A stretch of 64,000 bases of DNA from Saccopteryx bilineata. Its lineage: Eukaryota > Chordata > Mammalia > Chiroptera > Emballonuridae. The stretch covers positions 131,432,266-131,496,265 of the forward strand of contig NC_089491.1 in the NCBI RefSeq assembly GCF_036850765.1. The letters are read 5' to 3'. This document shows positions 12,626 to 22,969 of the stretch, in pieces (position 1 is the first letter of the stretch; the number at the start of each line of letters is the position of its first letter). Below the pieces are notes generated by a model, which saw nothing but the letters and a program-made list of their open reading frames with translations, searched no databases and had not been told where the DNA came from. Position numbers and translations under genes: made by a program.

Positions 12626-12977
12626 CAGGGATAGTCAACCTTTTTATATTTACCGCCCACTTTTGTACCTCTATTAGTAGTAAAATTTTCTAACCGCCCA
12701 CTGGTTCCACAGAAATGGTGATTTATGAAGTAGGGAAGTAACTTTACTTTATAAAATTTGTAAAGCAGAGTTACAGCAAGTTAAAGCATATAATAATAAT
12801 TATTTACCAAGTACTTTATGTTGGATTCTCGCTAAGTTTGGCAGAATAAATCTTTATAAAACAACTTACTATAGTTAAATCTATCTTTTTATTTATACTT
12901 TGGTTGCTCTGCTACCGCCCACCATGAAAGCTGGAATGCCCACTAGTGGGCGGTAGGGACCAGGTTGACTACCACTG
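12626..12977. mobile_element. hAT-type MITE with nested inverted repeats, 352 bp
   Basis: The left end begins CAGGGATAGTCAACCT; the right end in reverse complement begins CAGTGGTAGTCAACCT. Eight-base target duplications, CTATAGTC (12618-12625) and CTATAGAC (12978-12985), differ at one base. ACCGCCCAC motifs recur at 12652-12660, 12693-12701 and 12914-12922, the last pairing with GTGGGCGGT at 12946-12954 as an 11-bp-stem hairpin. No transposase is encoded. Confidence 0.85.
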
Positions 12978-12985
12978 CTATAGAC

Positions 12986-13950
12986 CATATCAGTCTGCAG
13001 TGATGATATGGGCAATTTTCAGGTAGATATCCCAGGATATGAGGGCGATCTGGCTGCGACATCTGTCACCCCATTGATTACCAGGGTTGATAGCCCAGAA
13101 GCTGCTTTGAACCTCATATCTATCCTTGTGCCCACCTCAACATAATAATGACCTCTTCTCTCTTCTACCTTTTAAATATTGTGCATGTACAACATTTAAT
13201 TGGTTCACTCTAACCAGGCAATATACAGAGAAGAAGATTCTGGGAAATGTAATTTCCAGCTTCATTGCATCTCAGGGGAGAGTTCAGAATGCATGTGGCT
13301 TTTGCAAGATTGACAACACGTGATCCAGTTAATTCTATTGACAGTTTTGATTTATGATTTAGAGATAGTTGAGTTTCTGCTTCTGATTGGAACCACTGAC
13401 AAGTAAAAACTCTAGAACTGTGTGGTGGCCATCCTTTGTCCTGTCAGAGGAGAAGCAAATATTCAGGAAGAGAAGAAATAAAAAGCAAATGTGCATAGAA
13501 AGGTGGGGATAAAAAATCATGTAACCTACATGCAGACAGGGGGATGGAGAGTTCAGGTAGCTCAAGTTGGTTTCTAATCTGTCTAAACAAAGGAGTCTTA
13601 AGAAAGACAGCATCTAGTGGAAGGAGTATATGCAGGAGTTGGATGGAGGGATCAAGAGATCTCTGCTAGAGCTAGATACTGAGAGGCCATCAAATGTAAA
13701 AGTAGCAAGACTGAAAATGGAGGAGCTCGGACGATGGCTACTTATTTGAAGGTTAGTGATAAAGGAGATACTAAAAGAGTTATAAGTGGATCTTTAAAAT
13801 ACTTTAAGGCTAGTACAAAAAATAATCAGAGTTTTATGAACAAACGAGTAAAATTATAGAGTGAAGTGAACTTGGAAGGATGAGTAATATAAACAGTGTA
13901 TAAATAATTATATCATGCCTGATAAATGCTATAGAAAATTGTGTTTACTT
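12986..13950. other. Intergenic DNA; possible antisense L2 in its second half
   Basis: 12986-13400 holds nothing I recognise. 13400-13930 is G/A-rich and shows weak block similarity to antisense L2 ('GGATCAAGAGATCTCTGCTA'), not enough for a firm call. Confidence 0.35.
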
Positions 13951-13959
13951 GCAAGAATG

Positions 13960-14289
13960 TTTTTATTTTATTTTATTTTTTTTTTAGTTTTAGCAAGAGA
14001 GAGACAAGAAGGGAGAGAGATGAGAAGCATCAACTTGTAGTTGCGGTGTCTTAATTGTTCATTGATTGCTTTCTCAAATGTGCCTTGACTGGGGGGCTCC
14101 AGCCGAGCCATTGACCCCTTACTCAAGCCAGCTACCTTGGGCTTTCAGTCAGTGACCTTTGGGCTCATGCCAGTGACCATAGGGTCATGTCTATGATTCC
14201 GCACTCCAGCCAGTAATCTTGGGGTTTTGAACCTGGGTCCTCAGCATCCCAGGCGATGCTCTGTCCACTGTGCCACTGCTTGGTCAGGC
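13960..14289 (-). mobile_element. Bat SINE, type B
   Basis: On the minus strand it starts GCCTGACCAAGCAGTGG, has a B-box-like GGTTCAAAACCC and the 'ATCAATGAACAATTAA' block, and ends in an A-rich tail. Imperfect flanks of the form AAGARTGTTTTT are seen on both sides. Confidence 0.85.
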
Positions 14290-14689
14290 TGCTAAAGAGT
14301 GTTTTTTAAGCCTTGTCTTTTGTCATACTACTTAATAATAAATGAAAAAAATCTAATTTTGAACTTTTTTCCAGTATAAATAGTAATAATTTTGAGCTTA
14401 GTGGTGTTTTTCTTTTTGTTTGTTTGTCTTCTTGGCTTGGTTCTGAGAATACTCTGAATTTTAATATAATAGTTTATAAAATTTTTAAAAATTACTAATT
14501 AAATTTTAGCACAAACAATCAAAGGATAATGATACTATCATCAAAGTAATATGTTTATAATTTTCTTTTACTTTAAGAAGATACACTCTTATGTTCAAAA
14601 CCCAGAAATTTCAAAGCTGTAATAACATTTCATTTACATGCTAATATTAAAATGGGATCTTATGTTAACAGAATATCAGTGTCTATGTC

Positions 14690-14976
14690 TTTTTTTTTTT
14701 AAGTAAGAAGAAGGGAGACTCCTGCATGTGCCCTGACCGGGATCCACCTGGCAACTCCATCTGGAGCTGATGCTCAAATCAACTGAACTATACTCAGCGC
14801 CACTGATGCTCAGACCAACTGAGCCACTGGCTGTGGGAGGAGAAGAGAGAAAGAAGGGGAGAGGGAGGGATAGATAAACAGTAGGTCACTTCTCCTGTGT
14901 GCACTGATTGGGAATCAAACCTGGGACGTCCATATGCCGGGTTGACACACTACTACTGAGCCAACCGGCCAGAGGG
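14690..14976 (-). mobile_element. Bat SINE, type A variant
   Basis: Minus-strand head with GGCCGGTTGGCTCAGTAG and B-box-like GGTTTGATTCCC; the central body differs from the other type A copies and carries a short internal duplication of the 'CAACTGA' segment. Confidence 0.8.
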
Positions 14977-15607
14977 CCTCTTTTTGTGAGGTAATCTGTA
15001 AATTAAACTTATGTAAGGGGCACCTATTATTTATTTGTCTTTCCAGCTTCTTCTATATAGCCTGGCTTACACTCTAGAGCATATTTGTATATGACTCCAC
15101 AGCTGATTGATTCTGAGGTGGGCACTTGACTCGGGTTTCTCCTTTCATTTGGATTTTTCTGGATGACTGCAGTAGCCTGCCTCCTAATCGTTCTTTCAGT
15201 TTTTACTCTGGCCTCACTGGAGTGTAATTGTCTTTTACCAGCCACAGTGATTCTGTTAAAACATGTGTCAGTTCATTTCACTCTTGCTCAAAACCCAACA
15301 GAGACTACCACGTTACTCTTAGAATAAAATCCCAATTTTTTTCCATGGCTGCATAATCTGGCCCCTGGTTACCTCTTAACCTTCCTGTTCCTCAGGGATA
15401 GCTGGGGAGCTACAGCTTCTTGCTATAACTCAACCTTCGCTGTGGACACTCCCATCTTGGATCTTTTTATTTTGCTATTCCCTCTGCTCAGAGCACTCCT
15501 CCAGTCATGTCTGTGACTCACTCTTTCCCTTCAGTCAGGTCTCTGCTCAAATGTCTTTTCTTTACAAAAGCCTTCTCTGATCCCCTATACAAAGTAGTGC
15601 TATCCCT

Positions 15608-16352
15608 TATTCACTGCAGCATTATTCATGATAGCCAAGATGTGGAAACAATCTAAATGTCTATTGATGGGTGATGGATAAAGGAAATGTGTTATATAGA
15701 TATGTGCAATTTATCTACACTGATATCTATATCAACTTAATGGAATATTATTCATCCTTAAAAAAGGACATCTTGCTATTTGTGACAACATGAATGGACC
15801 TAGAGGACATTATGTAATAAAATGTGTATATCTGTGGTATATCTACCTACACTACACGTACATCTATATCTACATTTATATCTACACATATCTAATGGAA
15901 TATTATTCAGCCTTAAAAAAGGACATCTTGTCATTTGTGACAACATGGATGAATCTAGAGGACGTTATACTAAGTAATATAAACCACACACAAAAAGACA
16001 AATATTGCATGATCTCATTTATATGTAAAATTAAAAAAAAGCGCCAAACTTCATAATAACTGAGGTTAGAATAGTGGTTAACTAAAGCTGGGGTGTGGAG
16101 GAAAGAGGGGAGATCAAAGAAAAGAAAGGAAAGTAGAATGTGGTTTCTGGGGGCAAGAGGGGGGCGTCATGGGGAGTTACGGTCTAACAGGTACAGAGTT
16201 TCAGTTTTGCTGGTGAGAAGAGCTCTGGAGATGGATGGCGGTGATGGCTGCACTCCAATATGAATGTACTTAATACCGCTGAGCTGTACACTAAAATATA
16301 TTGAACATAATATGTTCTGTGATATGTGTAGTTTACCACAATAAACGAAAAT
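15608..16352 (+). mobile_element. 5'-truncated LINE-1 inserted in L2, with internal tandem duplication
   Basis: L1 ORF2 C-terminal and 3' UTR sequence of about 745 bp. Target duplications AGTGCTATCCC (15597-15607) and AGTACTATCCC (16353-16363) flank it. A segment of about 80 bp at 15738-15815 is repeated at 15893-15970, separated by an AT-rich 'ATCTATATCTACAT' simple repeat. Confidence 0.8.
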
Positions 16353-16481
16353 AGTACTATCCCCCTCCACTTTACTTTTACAAAACAATAATCCCTACCT
16401 GGCACCATATTACATAACCCTGTGTTTATTTATGTATTTTTAATCTCTTCGAGCAAAATATAGATTCAAGGGGACAGGGGT

Positions 16482-16871
16482 CTCTCTCTCTCTCTCTCTT
16501 TTTCTGAAGCTGGAAACAGGGAAACAGTCAGACAGACTCCCGCATGCGCCCAACCGAGATCCACCTGGCACGCCCACCAGGGGCGACGCTCTGCCCACCA
16601 GGGAGTGATGCTCTGCCCCTCCGGGGCGTCACTCTGCCGTGACCAGAGCCACTCTAGCGCCTGGGGCAGAGGCCAAGGAGCCATCCCCAGCGCCCGGGCC
16701 ATCTTTGCTCCAATGCAGCCTTGGCTGCGGGAGGGGAAGAGAGAGACAGAGAGGAAGGAGGGGGGATGGAGAAGCAAGTGGGCGCTTCTCCTATGTGCCC
16801 TGGCCGGGAATCGAACCCGGGTCCCCTGCACGCCAGGCCGACGCTCTACTGCTGAGCCAACCGGCCAGGGC
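16482..16871 (-). mobile_element. Bat SINE, type A, well preserved
   Basis: Minus-strand head GCCCTGGCCGGTTGGCTCAG with a B-box GGTTCGATTCCC at about 16808-16819, the long GC-rich body and the 'CCAGCTTCAGAAAAA' tail. CT-rich runs flank it. Confidence 0.92.
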
Positions 16872-17234
16872 CTCTCTCTCTTTTTTAATCCCTAGTGGCT
16901 ACAACAATGTCTAGCACATCAACAAGTATTTGATGAATTAGTACAATATTTCAAACTGGAATTGAAAAAGAAAGTTATCTTATCTTTGGGGGTAAAAATC
17001 TGTGAAATTGGAAACTTTGGAGAATGTCTTGACAGCCAATTTTCTCTCCAAGTGAAGGATCCCACTCTGTGGTAGGCAAGACTGATATGGTCTCACCAAG
17101 AGAAGCAGAGATAAGAGCCAGAGATGGGCCCTGGAGTCCTTGGTTCCAGCCGCTCCTGAGGTTCTCTGTCTGTTACCCAGGATATCTCAGCTTCCTTCCA
17201 CTAAACAGTTCTCTTTGATTAAAAGTGTACCTGG

Positions 17235-17604
17235 TGCCCTGGCTGTTTGGCTCAATGGTAGAGCGTCAGCTAGGTGTGTGGATGTTCCCAGTTCAATTTC
17301 CAGTCAAGGCATAGAGAAGAAGTGACCATCTGCTTCTCTACCCCGTCCCCCTCTCCTTTCTTTTGCTCTCTCTTCCCTTCCTTTAGTCATGGCTTGATTG
17401 GAGCAAGTTGGCCCTGAGCACTAAGGATGGCTCCATGGCCTCACCTCAGGCACTAAAAAAATAGCTCAGTTGCCGAGCAATAGAGCAACAACCCCAAATG
17501 GGCAGATCATAGCCCTGTAGGGGGCTTGCTGGGTCAATCCCTGGTAGGAGTCTTTCTGTCTCCTTGCTTCTAACTTGAAAAAATAAAAAAATAACAAAAC
17601 AAAA
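17235..17604 (+). mobile_element. Bat SINE, type A, diverged
   Basis: Head GCCCTGGCTGTTTGGCTCAA, CT-rich linker, 'GGCTCCATGGCCTC' body and A-rich tail; flanked by related AAGTGTACC and ATGTGTACC direct repeats. Confidence 0.85.
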
Positions 17605-17605
17605 A

Positions 17606-18683
17606 TGTGTACCCGGGATATCTATCACTTGCTATCCAGAGTCTTAACAAATGCAACTTGTCAGTGGGTAGGCACTGTGTATAGCTAAAATCAGCATGTA
17701 TGCCTCTATAGATTTGGCAATGAATTAGAGCTAAAAAGTTGAGGCCTCTTTGGGCTTGCAGCTCTAGCCAAGTGGCTTTTCTGGCTTCATCCTCCAGGCT
17801 GATGGACAGCAAATATTAAACACTCATGCCAAGTACTGAGGAGCGCACTTTGAGTTTAATGACTAAGATACCGTGTATGCCCTCCAGGACCTTCAGTCTT
17901 GAGAGTGAGACAGGCATATGAGGATAACTTGGATTTTTTTTTTCATTATGAGAAAAAACTTTGGGTGAGGTTACTCAGAGCCTTCAACTTTGTATTGGAT
18001 TTACACACTTCTGCACAGTTTTTACTCCTTGGCTTCAGATGCTGCAAATGTGGTAGCGTGTGGTTGCCTCAGAAGAAGAAAGATGCAAAACAACCTGTTG
18101 AACCCTGGGAGCTTTGCAGGTGGTTTCTTACAGTCTTCAAACAGGAGGAAGTCAAATAGTCTCCTGACTGTGACAAAGAACACTGCCTGCCCTCAGCCCT
18201 GTCACTAAAAGCCTTCACCCTCTCGCAGAGGCGGAAGTGTCTGTGAGTGCTTCAAGACACTGTGCTGAAGAGAGGAAGTATGACATTAGGCCAGGTGCAG
18301 GGGGGCAGGGAGCTGGGGTGATGAGAACAATGTCTTTTTTTCTTTGGGTGACCCACAGGTAAGAGAAGGGAAGTTAGGTCAAATTGGCTTGACACCTTCG
18401 TCTTGGGAAATCCTATCAGGTGACTGAAAAGAAAACCTAACCCGCTAAGTCATTGCTGGTTGCCGAGAGATGGAAGGCACCGTGGGGGAAACCCCTGACC
18501 ACAGGCCAGTAGAACAGAGCATTAGCTATTGATAGTATTCCTGAGACAGCAGACTAGAAAAAGACTTTTTCAAATTCAGCCTAGAGTGAAGAAATATTTC
18601 TATTTTCCTTCTTTTCATTTTCTTCATAGAAGTATAGCCTGAATGGTTTATAATATGTCATTTAGATTTCTCTTGTGATTGCC
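17606..18683. other. Intergenic DNA, nothing assigned
   Basis: No exon or clear repeat recognised. 18020-18500 is less AT-rich than its surroundings, with an ETS-like GCGGAAGTG at about 18231. Confidence 0.4.
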
Positions 18684-18697
18684 TTTTTTTTCAGTAA

Positions 18698-18735
<38 letters not shown>

Positions 18736-19057
18736 AGAAGGGAGATAGATGAGAAGCATCAACTCACAGCTGCAGCACCTTAGTTGTTCATTGATTGCTT
18801 TCTTTTATGTGCCTTGACTGGGAACTCCAGCCAAGTCAGTGGCCTCTTGCTCAAGCCAAAACCCTTGGGCTTCAAGCCAGTGACCTTTGGGTTCAATCCA
18901 GAGACAATGGGGTCATGTCTATAATCCCACACTCAAGCCAGTGACTCTGTGCTCAAACTGGTGAGCTCACACTCAAACCATCAACCTCAGGGTTTTGAAC
19001 CTGGGTCCTCAGCATCCCAAGCTGATGCTCTATCCATTGCACTACTGCCTGGTCAGA
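18684..19057 (-). mobile_element. Bat SINE, type B, with (GA)n tract
   Basis: Minus-strand head CTGACCAGGCAGTAGTGCA, B-box-like GGTTCAAAACCC and the 'ATCAATGAACAACTAAGG' block. A GA microsatellite (about 18702-18730) marks its 3' end. GATTGCC/GATTGACC flanks suggest the target duplication. Confidence 0.88.
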
Positions 19058-19292
19058 AATGATTGACCTTTTTTTTTTTGGAAACAATAATCTGAGAAGT
19101 TGAAGGGCATACATTTTTTTAAATTTAATAATGAAATCATTAATGTGACTAGCATTTAAATCATGATCAATGATTCCAGTTATAAACAATGTTTCAAATT
19201 TTCAAAAGGGGCAAATCATATATCATTAAGTTTGCAGATGCCAAATCTGAATGAAAGGCTTTGACATACATACATTTAAGAGTTGTTTGGAG

Positions 19293-19640
19293 AGCCTGAC
19301 CAGGTGGTGGTGCAGTGGGTAGAGCGTCAGACTGAGAAGTGGAGGACCCAGGTTTGAAACCCTGACATCCCTAGCCTAGACGTGGGCTCATCCAGCTTGA
19401 GCGCAGGATTATAGACATGACCCCATGGCAGCTGGCTTGAGCCCAAGGTCGCTGGCTTGAACAAGGGGTCACTCACTCGGCTGTAACTCCCTCCCCCCAT
19501 CAAGGCACATATGAGAAAGCAGTCAATGAACAACTAAAGGAGCTGCAATGAAGAATTGATGCTTCTCATCTTTCTTCATTTCTGCTTGTCTGTCCCTGTC
19601 TGTCCCTCTCTCTGGCTCTGTCACAAAGAAAAAAAGAATA
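19293..19640 (+). mobile_element. Bat SINE, type B
   Basis: Head GCCTGACCAGGTGGTGGTGC. Target duplications AGTTGTTTGGAG (19281-19292) and AGTTATTTGGAG (19641-19652). Confidence 0.9.
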
Positions 19641-19652
19641 AGTTATTTGGAG

Positions 19653-21255
19653 TAATGTTTCTGCTATAATTGGAAAAAAGCAAAATTATTTGAAAAAAAA
19701 TGAGACCTTTAATTTTATTATTGATCACCTTTCAGAATTATAAGAATAAACAAAACATTTAAATATTAGTCACTTTAAAACCTTTGTGGAACTTGGGAAA
19801 TTAATTACAACAAGCAAGCAAATAACCAAACAACAAAAGAGAAAAATATCAAGCTGTTAAAAAAAGATTAGAAAGTTTAACGATTTTCAAATAAACAGAA
19901 TAACCTTACAAGCTTCTCAAATTGAGAAAAACCTTAAGAAAGTAATCCTAAGAAAAAAGTTCATGAACAAACTTATTTAAGTATTATAGTAAATATGAAA
20001 GGAGTGAGTTTTAAGAGCAATATATGTCTGAGTAGGCAGTGACAGTGTGTCTTAAAGTCTTTAAAATGCATTTAAAATTTATTTTAAGATATAAAACACA
20101 CGTACTTGTTTAGCTAAAAACTGTAGTCTAGCTATGGGGCTTCAGTAGTTATATTAGTTTAGGCAACGTGAATACCCCAACATGCATAATGGGTAAAACC
20201 TAATAGAAGTTTATTTCTGTGTTATGTAAGTCCAAAATGGATGTGTCAGAGCAGTAGGTATCTATCCTCTCAGCAGGACCAGGATCCTTTTATTCTGTGG
20301 CTCCACCATCTTCAGTTCATGAACTGTGAGGTCCCTGCGCCTTTGCTTTAGGTTGCTAACCAGGGAAGGAACATGGAAGGTTTCACATGAAGGGAGGTCA
20401 TCACTTCCACTCACGTTCCAACGGTCAGAACTCAGTCATATGTCCATACATAACTGAAAGAAAGGCTGGGAAATGTAAGTAGGCTGTGGGCCAGGAAGAA
20501 AAAATGAGTTTGGTGAATGTCAAGTCAGTTCAACCCCCAAAACCTTCCCAGCTGGAATGTACATAAGTTGATCCAGTATCTGAGCTGTCACTGCAGTGAG
20601 GAGTCTCTTTGTTATTCATTCATATACTCATTCGAGTAATAAAAAGTTAAAGGGTTGCCCTAAAATGTTAGAAAGATATTTCATAAATTCCACTGAAGGT
20701 TTTACCATTCCATGAGGTCCTTAGCATGTGTCTGTAAAGGTCATTTTTCTCTTTTGGCAGCCAAACATCTTCCTCCTTTCTAATGGCATTGTTTTTGTTT
20801 GGAGAATCTCATCACCCTCACTATGTGTAAATCTGAGTTTCCTGTTCTTTCATTGCAAAACCCAAAGGAGTACCTGGAAGATCTTTCCACCAGATTTCTT
20901 TCCTTCTTAATCACTATAAGATTAGAGGCAGTTAACTGATCTGAGATCAGCCAATATGACTTACTCCCTCAGGGTTTGATTCTGGAGCACGGACGCAAAG
21001 ATGTAAACAAAAGCTTTAGAATTGACTGATATGCTCTTTCATGGTGTCCTGAAGAAGATTCAGGAGTTTGGGGGGCTGGGACCTTCTGGGATTGTCAGGT
21101 ACAGCTTATTTGTTTTGACCATGGTATTTCCATTTGTCATCCATCCCTGAGCTCCTCCACATACGTTCAGTGTGTTATCTTTTAACTAAAATTAGAGTTG
21201 GTTTTTAATATGTGTGAACAAACAACACTAAATGATGTAATATTAAAGGCTTCAG
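19653..21255. other. Intergenic DNA with one possible old dispersed repeat
   Basis: 20140-20490 resembles an ancient dispersed mammalian repeat (pattern '..AGTTTATTTCTGTG..CAGGACC..AAGGCTGGGAAATGTA') that I cannot name safely. The rest is unassigned. Confidence 0.35.
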
Positions 21256-21630
21256 GGCCCTGGCCGGTTGGCTCAGTGGTAGAGTGTTGGCCCGGCATGT
21301 GTAAAGTCCCGAGTTTGATTCCTGGCCAGGGCACACAGGAGACGTGACCATTCGCTTCTCCACCCTTCTCCATCTCCTTTCTCTCTATCTCTCTCTTCCC
21401 CTCCTGCAGCCAAGGCTCCATTGGAGCAAAGTTGGCCCGGGTGCTGAGGATGGCACCGTGGCCTCTCTCTCAGGTGCTAGAATGGCTCCAGTTGCAATAG
21501 AGCAACACCCCAGATGGGCAGAGCATCACCCCCTGGTGGGCATGCCAGGTGGATCCCAGTTGGGTGCATGTGGGAGTCTGTCTCTCTGCCTCCCCCCTTC
21601 TCACTTCAGAAAAATACAAGAAAAAAAAAA
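21256..21630 (+). mobile_element. Bat SINE, type A
   Basis: Head GCCCTGGCCGGTTGGCTCAG, B box GTTTGATTCC, body and A tail, flanked by GCTTCAGG and GTTTCAGG. Confidence 0.9.
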
Positions 21631-21699
21631 GTTTCAGGATTTCAGGACCAAAGTAGAGAGCAGTGGTCATTCCATGATCACGTGGTAGCTTGGTTGGAG

Positions 21700-21935
21700 C
21701 AGAGGGGTTAGGAACGTAAGCAGGATTCAGCCTCACCTTTGCTTTGTAACTTATTAGCTTAGTGACTCTGGACAAGTTGTTTAATCTCTTTATAAGCATT
21801 ATTATTTTCCTTTACAAAATGAAAATAAATTTATTTTCCTTAGATGGTGGTCAAAATTAAATGAGAGAATGCACATAAACTATGTACCATGGGTAGCTAT
21901 TACTATTAAGTATCATTATTTTCATTGTTAGAAAT
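21700..21935 (+). repeat. MIR SINE
   Basis: Shows the MIR series 'GTAACTTATTAGCTTAGTGA', 'ACAAAATGAAAATAA' and 'AATTAAATGAGAGAATGCA'. Confidence 0.7.
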
Positions 21936-22513
21936 ATTTAGCTGCACAAACTCTTTATCTCTAAATTCCATTTTCCTGTGATCAAATGAGACTTTCTGGG
22001 ATTATACAGATTTCACATTGAGGTTAAAAACCTTCAATTTACATTCTGGTTTGAGGTGTAATAGTGTCAGCTAATTTGTGACATTGTAACACATATCATA
22101 GATGAAGCTCACCCTTAGTAACCACAACAAAGTAACAATGAAGACTACCCAGTTTTAAGAATAATTTCTATTTTTATCCAAGTAATACATATATTTGCAT
22201 TGCTGCTTTAACACTTTATATGTTGAAAACTTTATGTTCTGCTAAATATCAAACTAAAAATAGCAGAGCCTATGTGGACAGCCAAGTTCGGACACTTCAT
22301 TTAACACCTCTAAATTTTTATAATCAGAGCAGTAACAAAAATAATAAAAAATTGAATCAAAATAGAAGCATTGTTAAATCCCTAGGGAAGTTTCCATCTG
22401 TCCTCACTTTGAGTCTATCCTTTGTAGTCTTATAGCTTGGACTGCAGCATTTTCCTTTGAGATGTAGGGACCAAGGACATTTGTCTTTGATAGAGAACAT
22501 TTCATTCCAATTA
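21936..22513. other. AT-rich intergenic DNA, nothing assigned
   Basis: No gene or repeat family recognised. Confidence 0.5.
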
Positions 22514-22527
22514 AAAATTCCATTTGG

Positions 22528-22919
22528 GGCCCTGGCCGGTTGGCTCAGCGGTGGAGCGTCGGCCTGGCATGTGGGGGACCCGGGTTTGATTCCCGGCCAG
22601 GGCACATAGGAGAAGTGCCCATCTGCTTCTCCACCCCTCCCCTCCTTCCTCTCTGTCTCTCTCTTCCCCTCCCGCAGCTGAGGCTCCATTGGAGCAAGGA
22701 TGGCCCGGGCGCTGGGGATGGCTCCTTGGCCTCTGCCCCAGGCGCTGGAGTGGCTCTGGTCTCAGCAGAGCGACGCCCCGGAGGGGCAGAGCATCGCCCC
22801 CTGGTGGGCAGAGCGTCGCCCCTGGTGGGCGTGCCGGGTGGATCTCGGTCGGGTACATGCGGGAGTCTGTCTGACTGTCTCTCCCCGTTTCCAGCTTCAG
22901 AAAAGTACAAAAAAAAAAA
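22528..22919 (+). mobile_element. Bat SINE, type A, nearly intact and probably young
   Basis: A complete head, A box and B box (GGTTTGATTCCC), full GC-rich body with CpGs retained, and a pure A tail. Perfect 14-bp target duplications AAAATTCCATTTGG lie at 22514-22527 and 22920-22933. It yields long overlapping open frames on both strands (to 137 codons) that have no coding meaning. Confidence 0.95.
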
Positions 22920-22969
22920 AAAATTCCATTTGGAATGTAGCCATTTTAATTAATCCATTGTGTATTTTT

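Larger units (their letters stand above)
15225..16940 (+). repeat. LINE-2 3' end, split by an L1 and a SINE
   Basis: 15225-15607 carries L2 3' landmarks ('CCCTCTGCTCAGAGCACTCC', 'TCTCTGCTCAAATGTC', 'CCTTCTCTGATCCCCTA'). The match resumes after the L1 at 16364 and again after the SINE at 16872, ending at about 16940 with 'GTCTAGCACATCAACAAGTA'. Confidence 0.7.

Noticed and set aside
16800..16870. tRNA-like sequence with A and B boxes (also in every SINE head)
   Set aside because: These are SINE heads followed by SINE bodies and tails with target duplications; cloverleaf pairing is incomplete. No free-standing tRNA gene was seen.
22540..22953. Open frames up to 137 codons on both strands
   Set aside because: They lie wholly in a type A SINE. 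The same overlapping frames recur in other type A copies (16466-16914, 57497-57996, 8532-8972).
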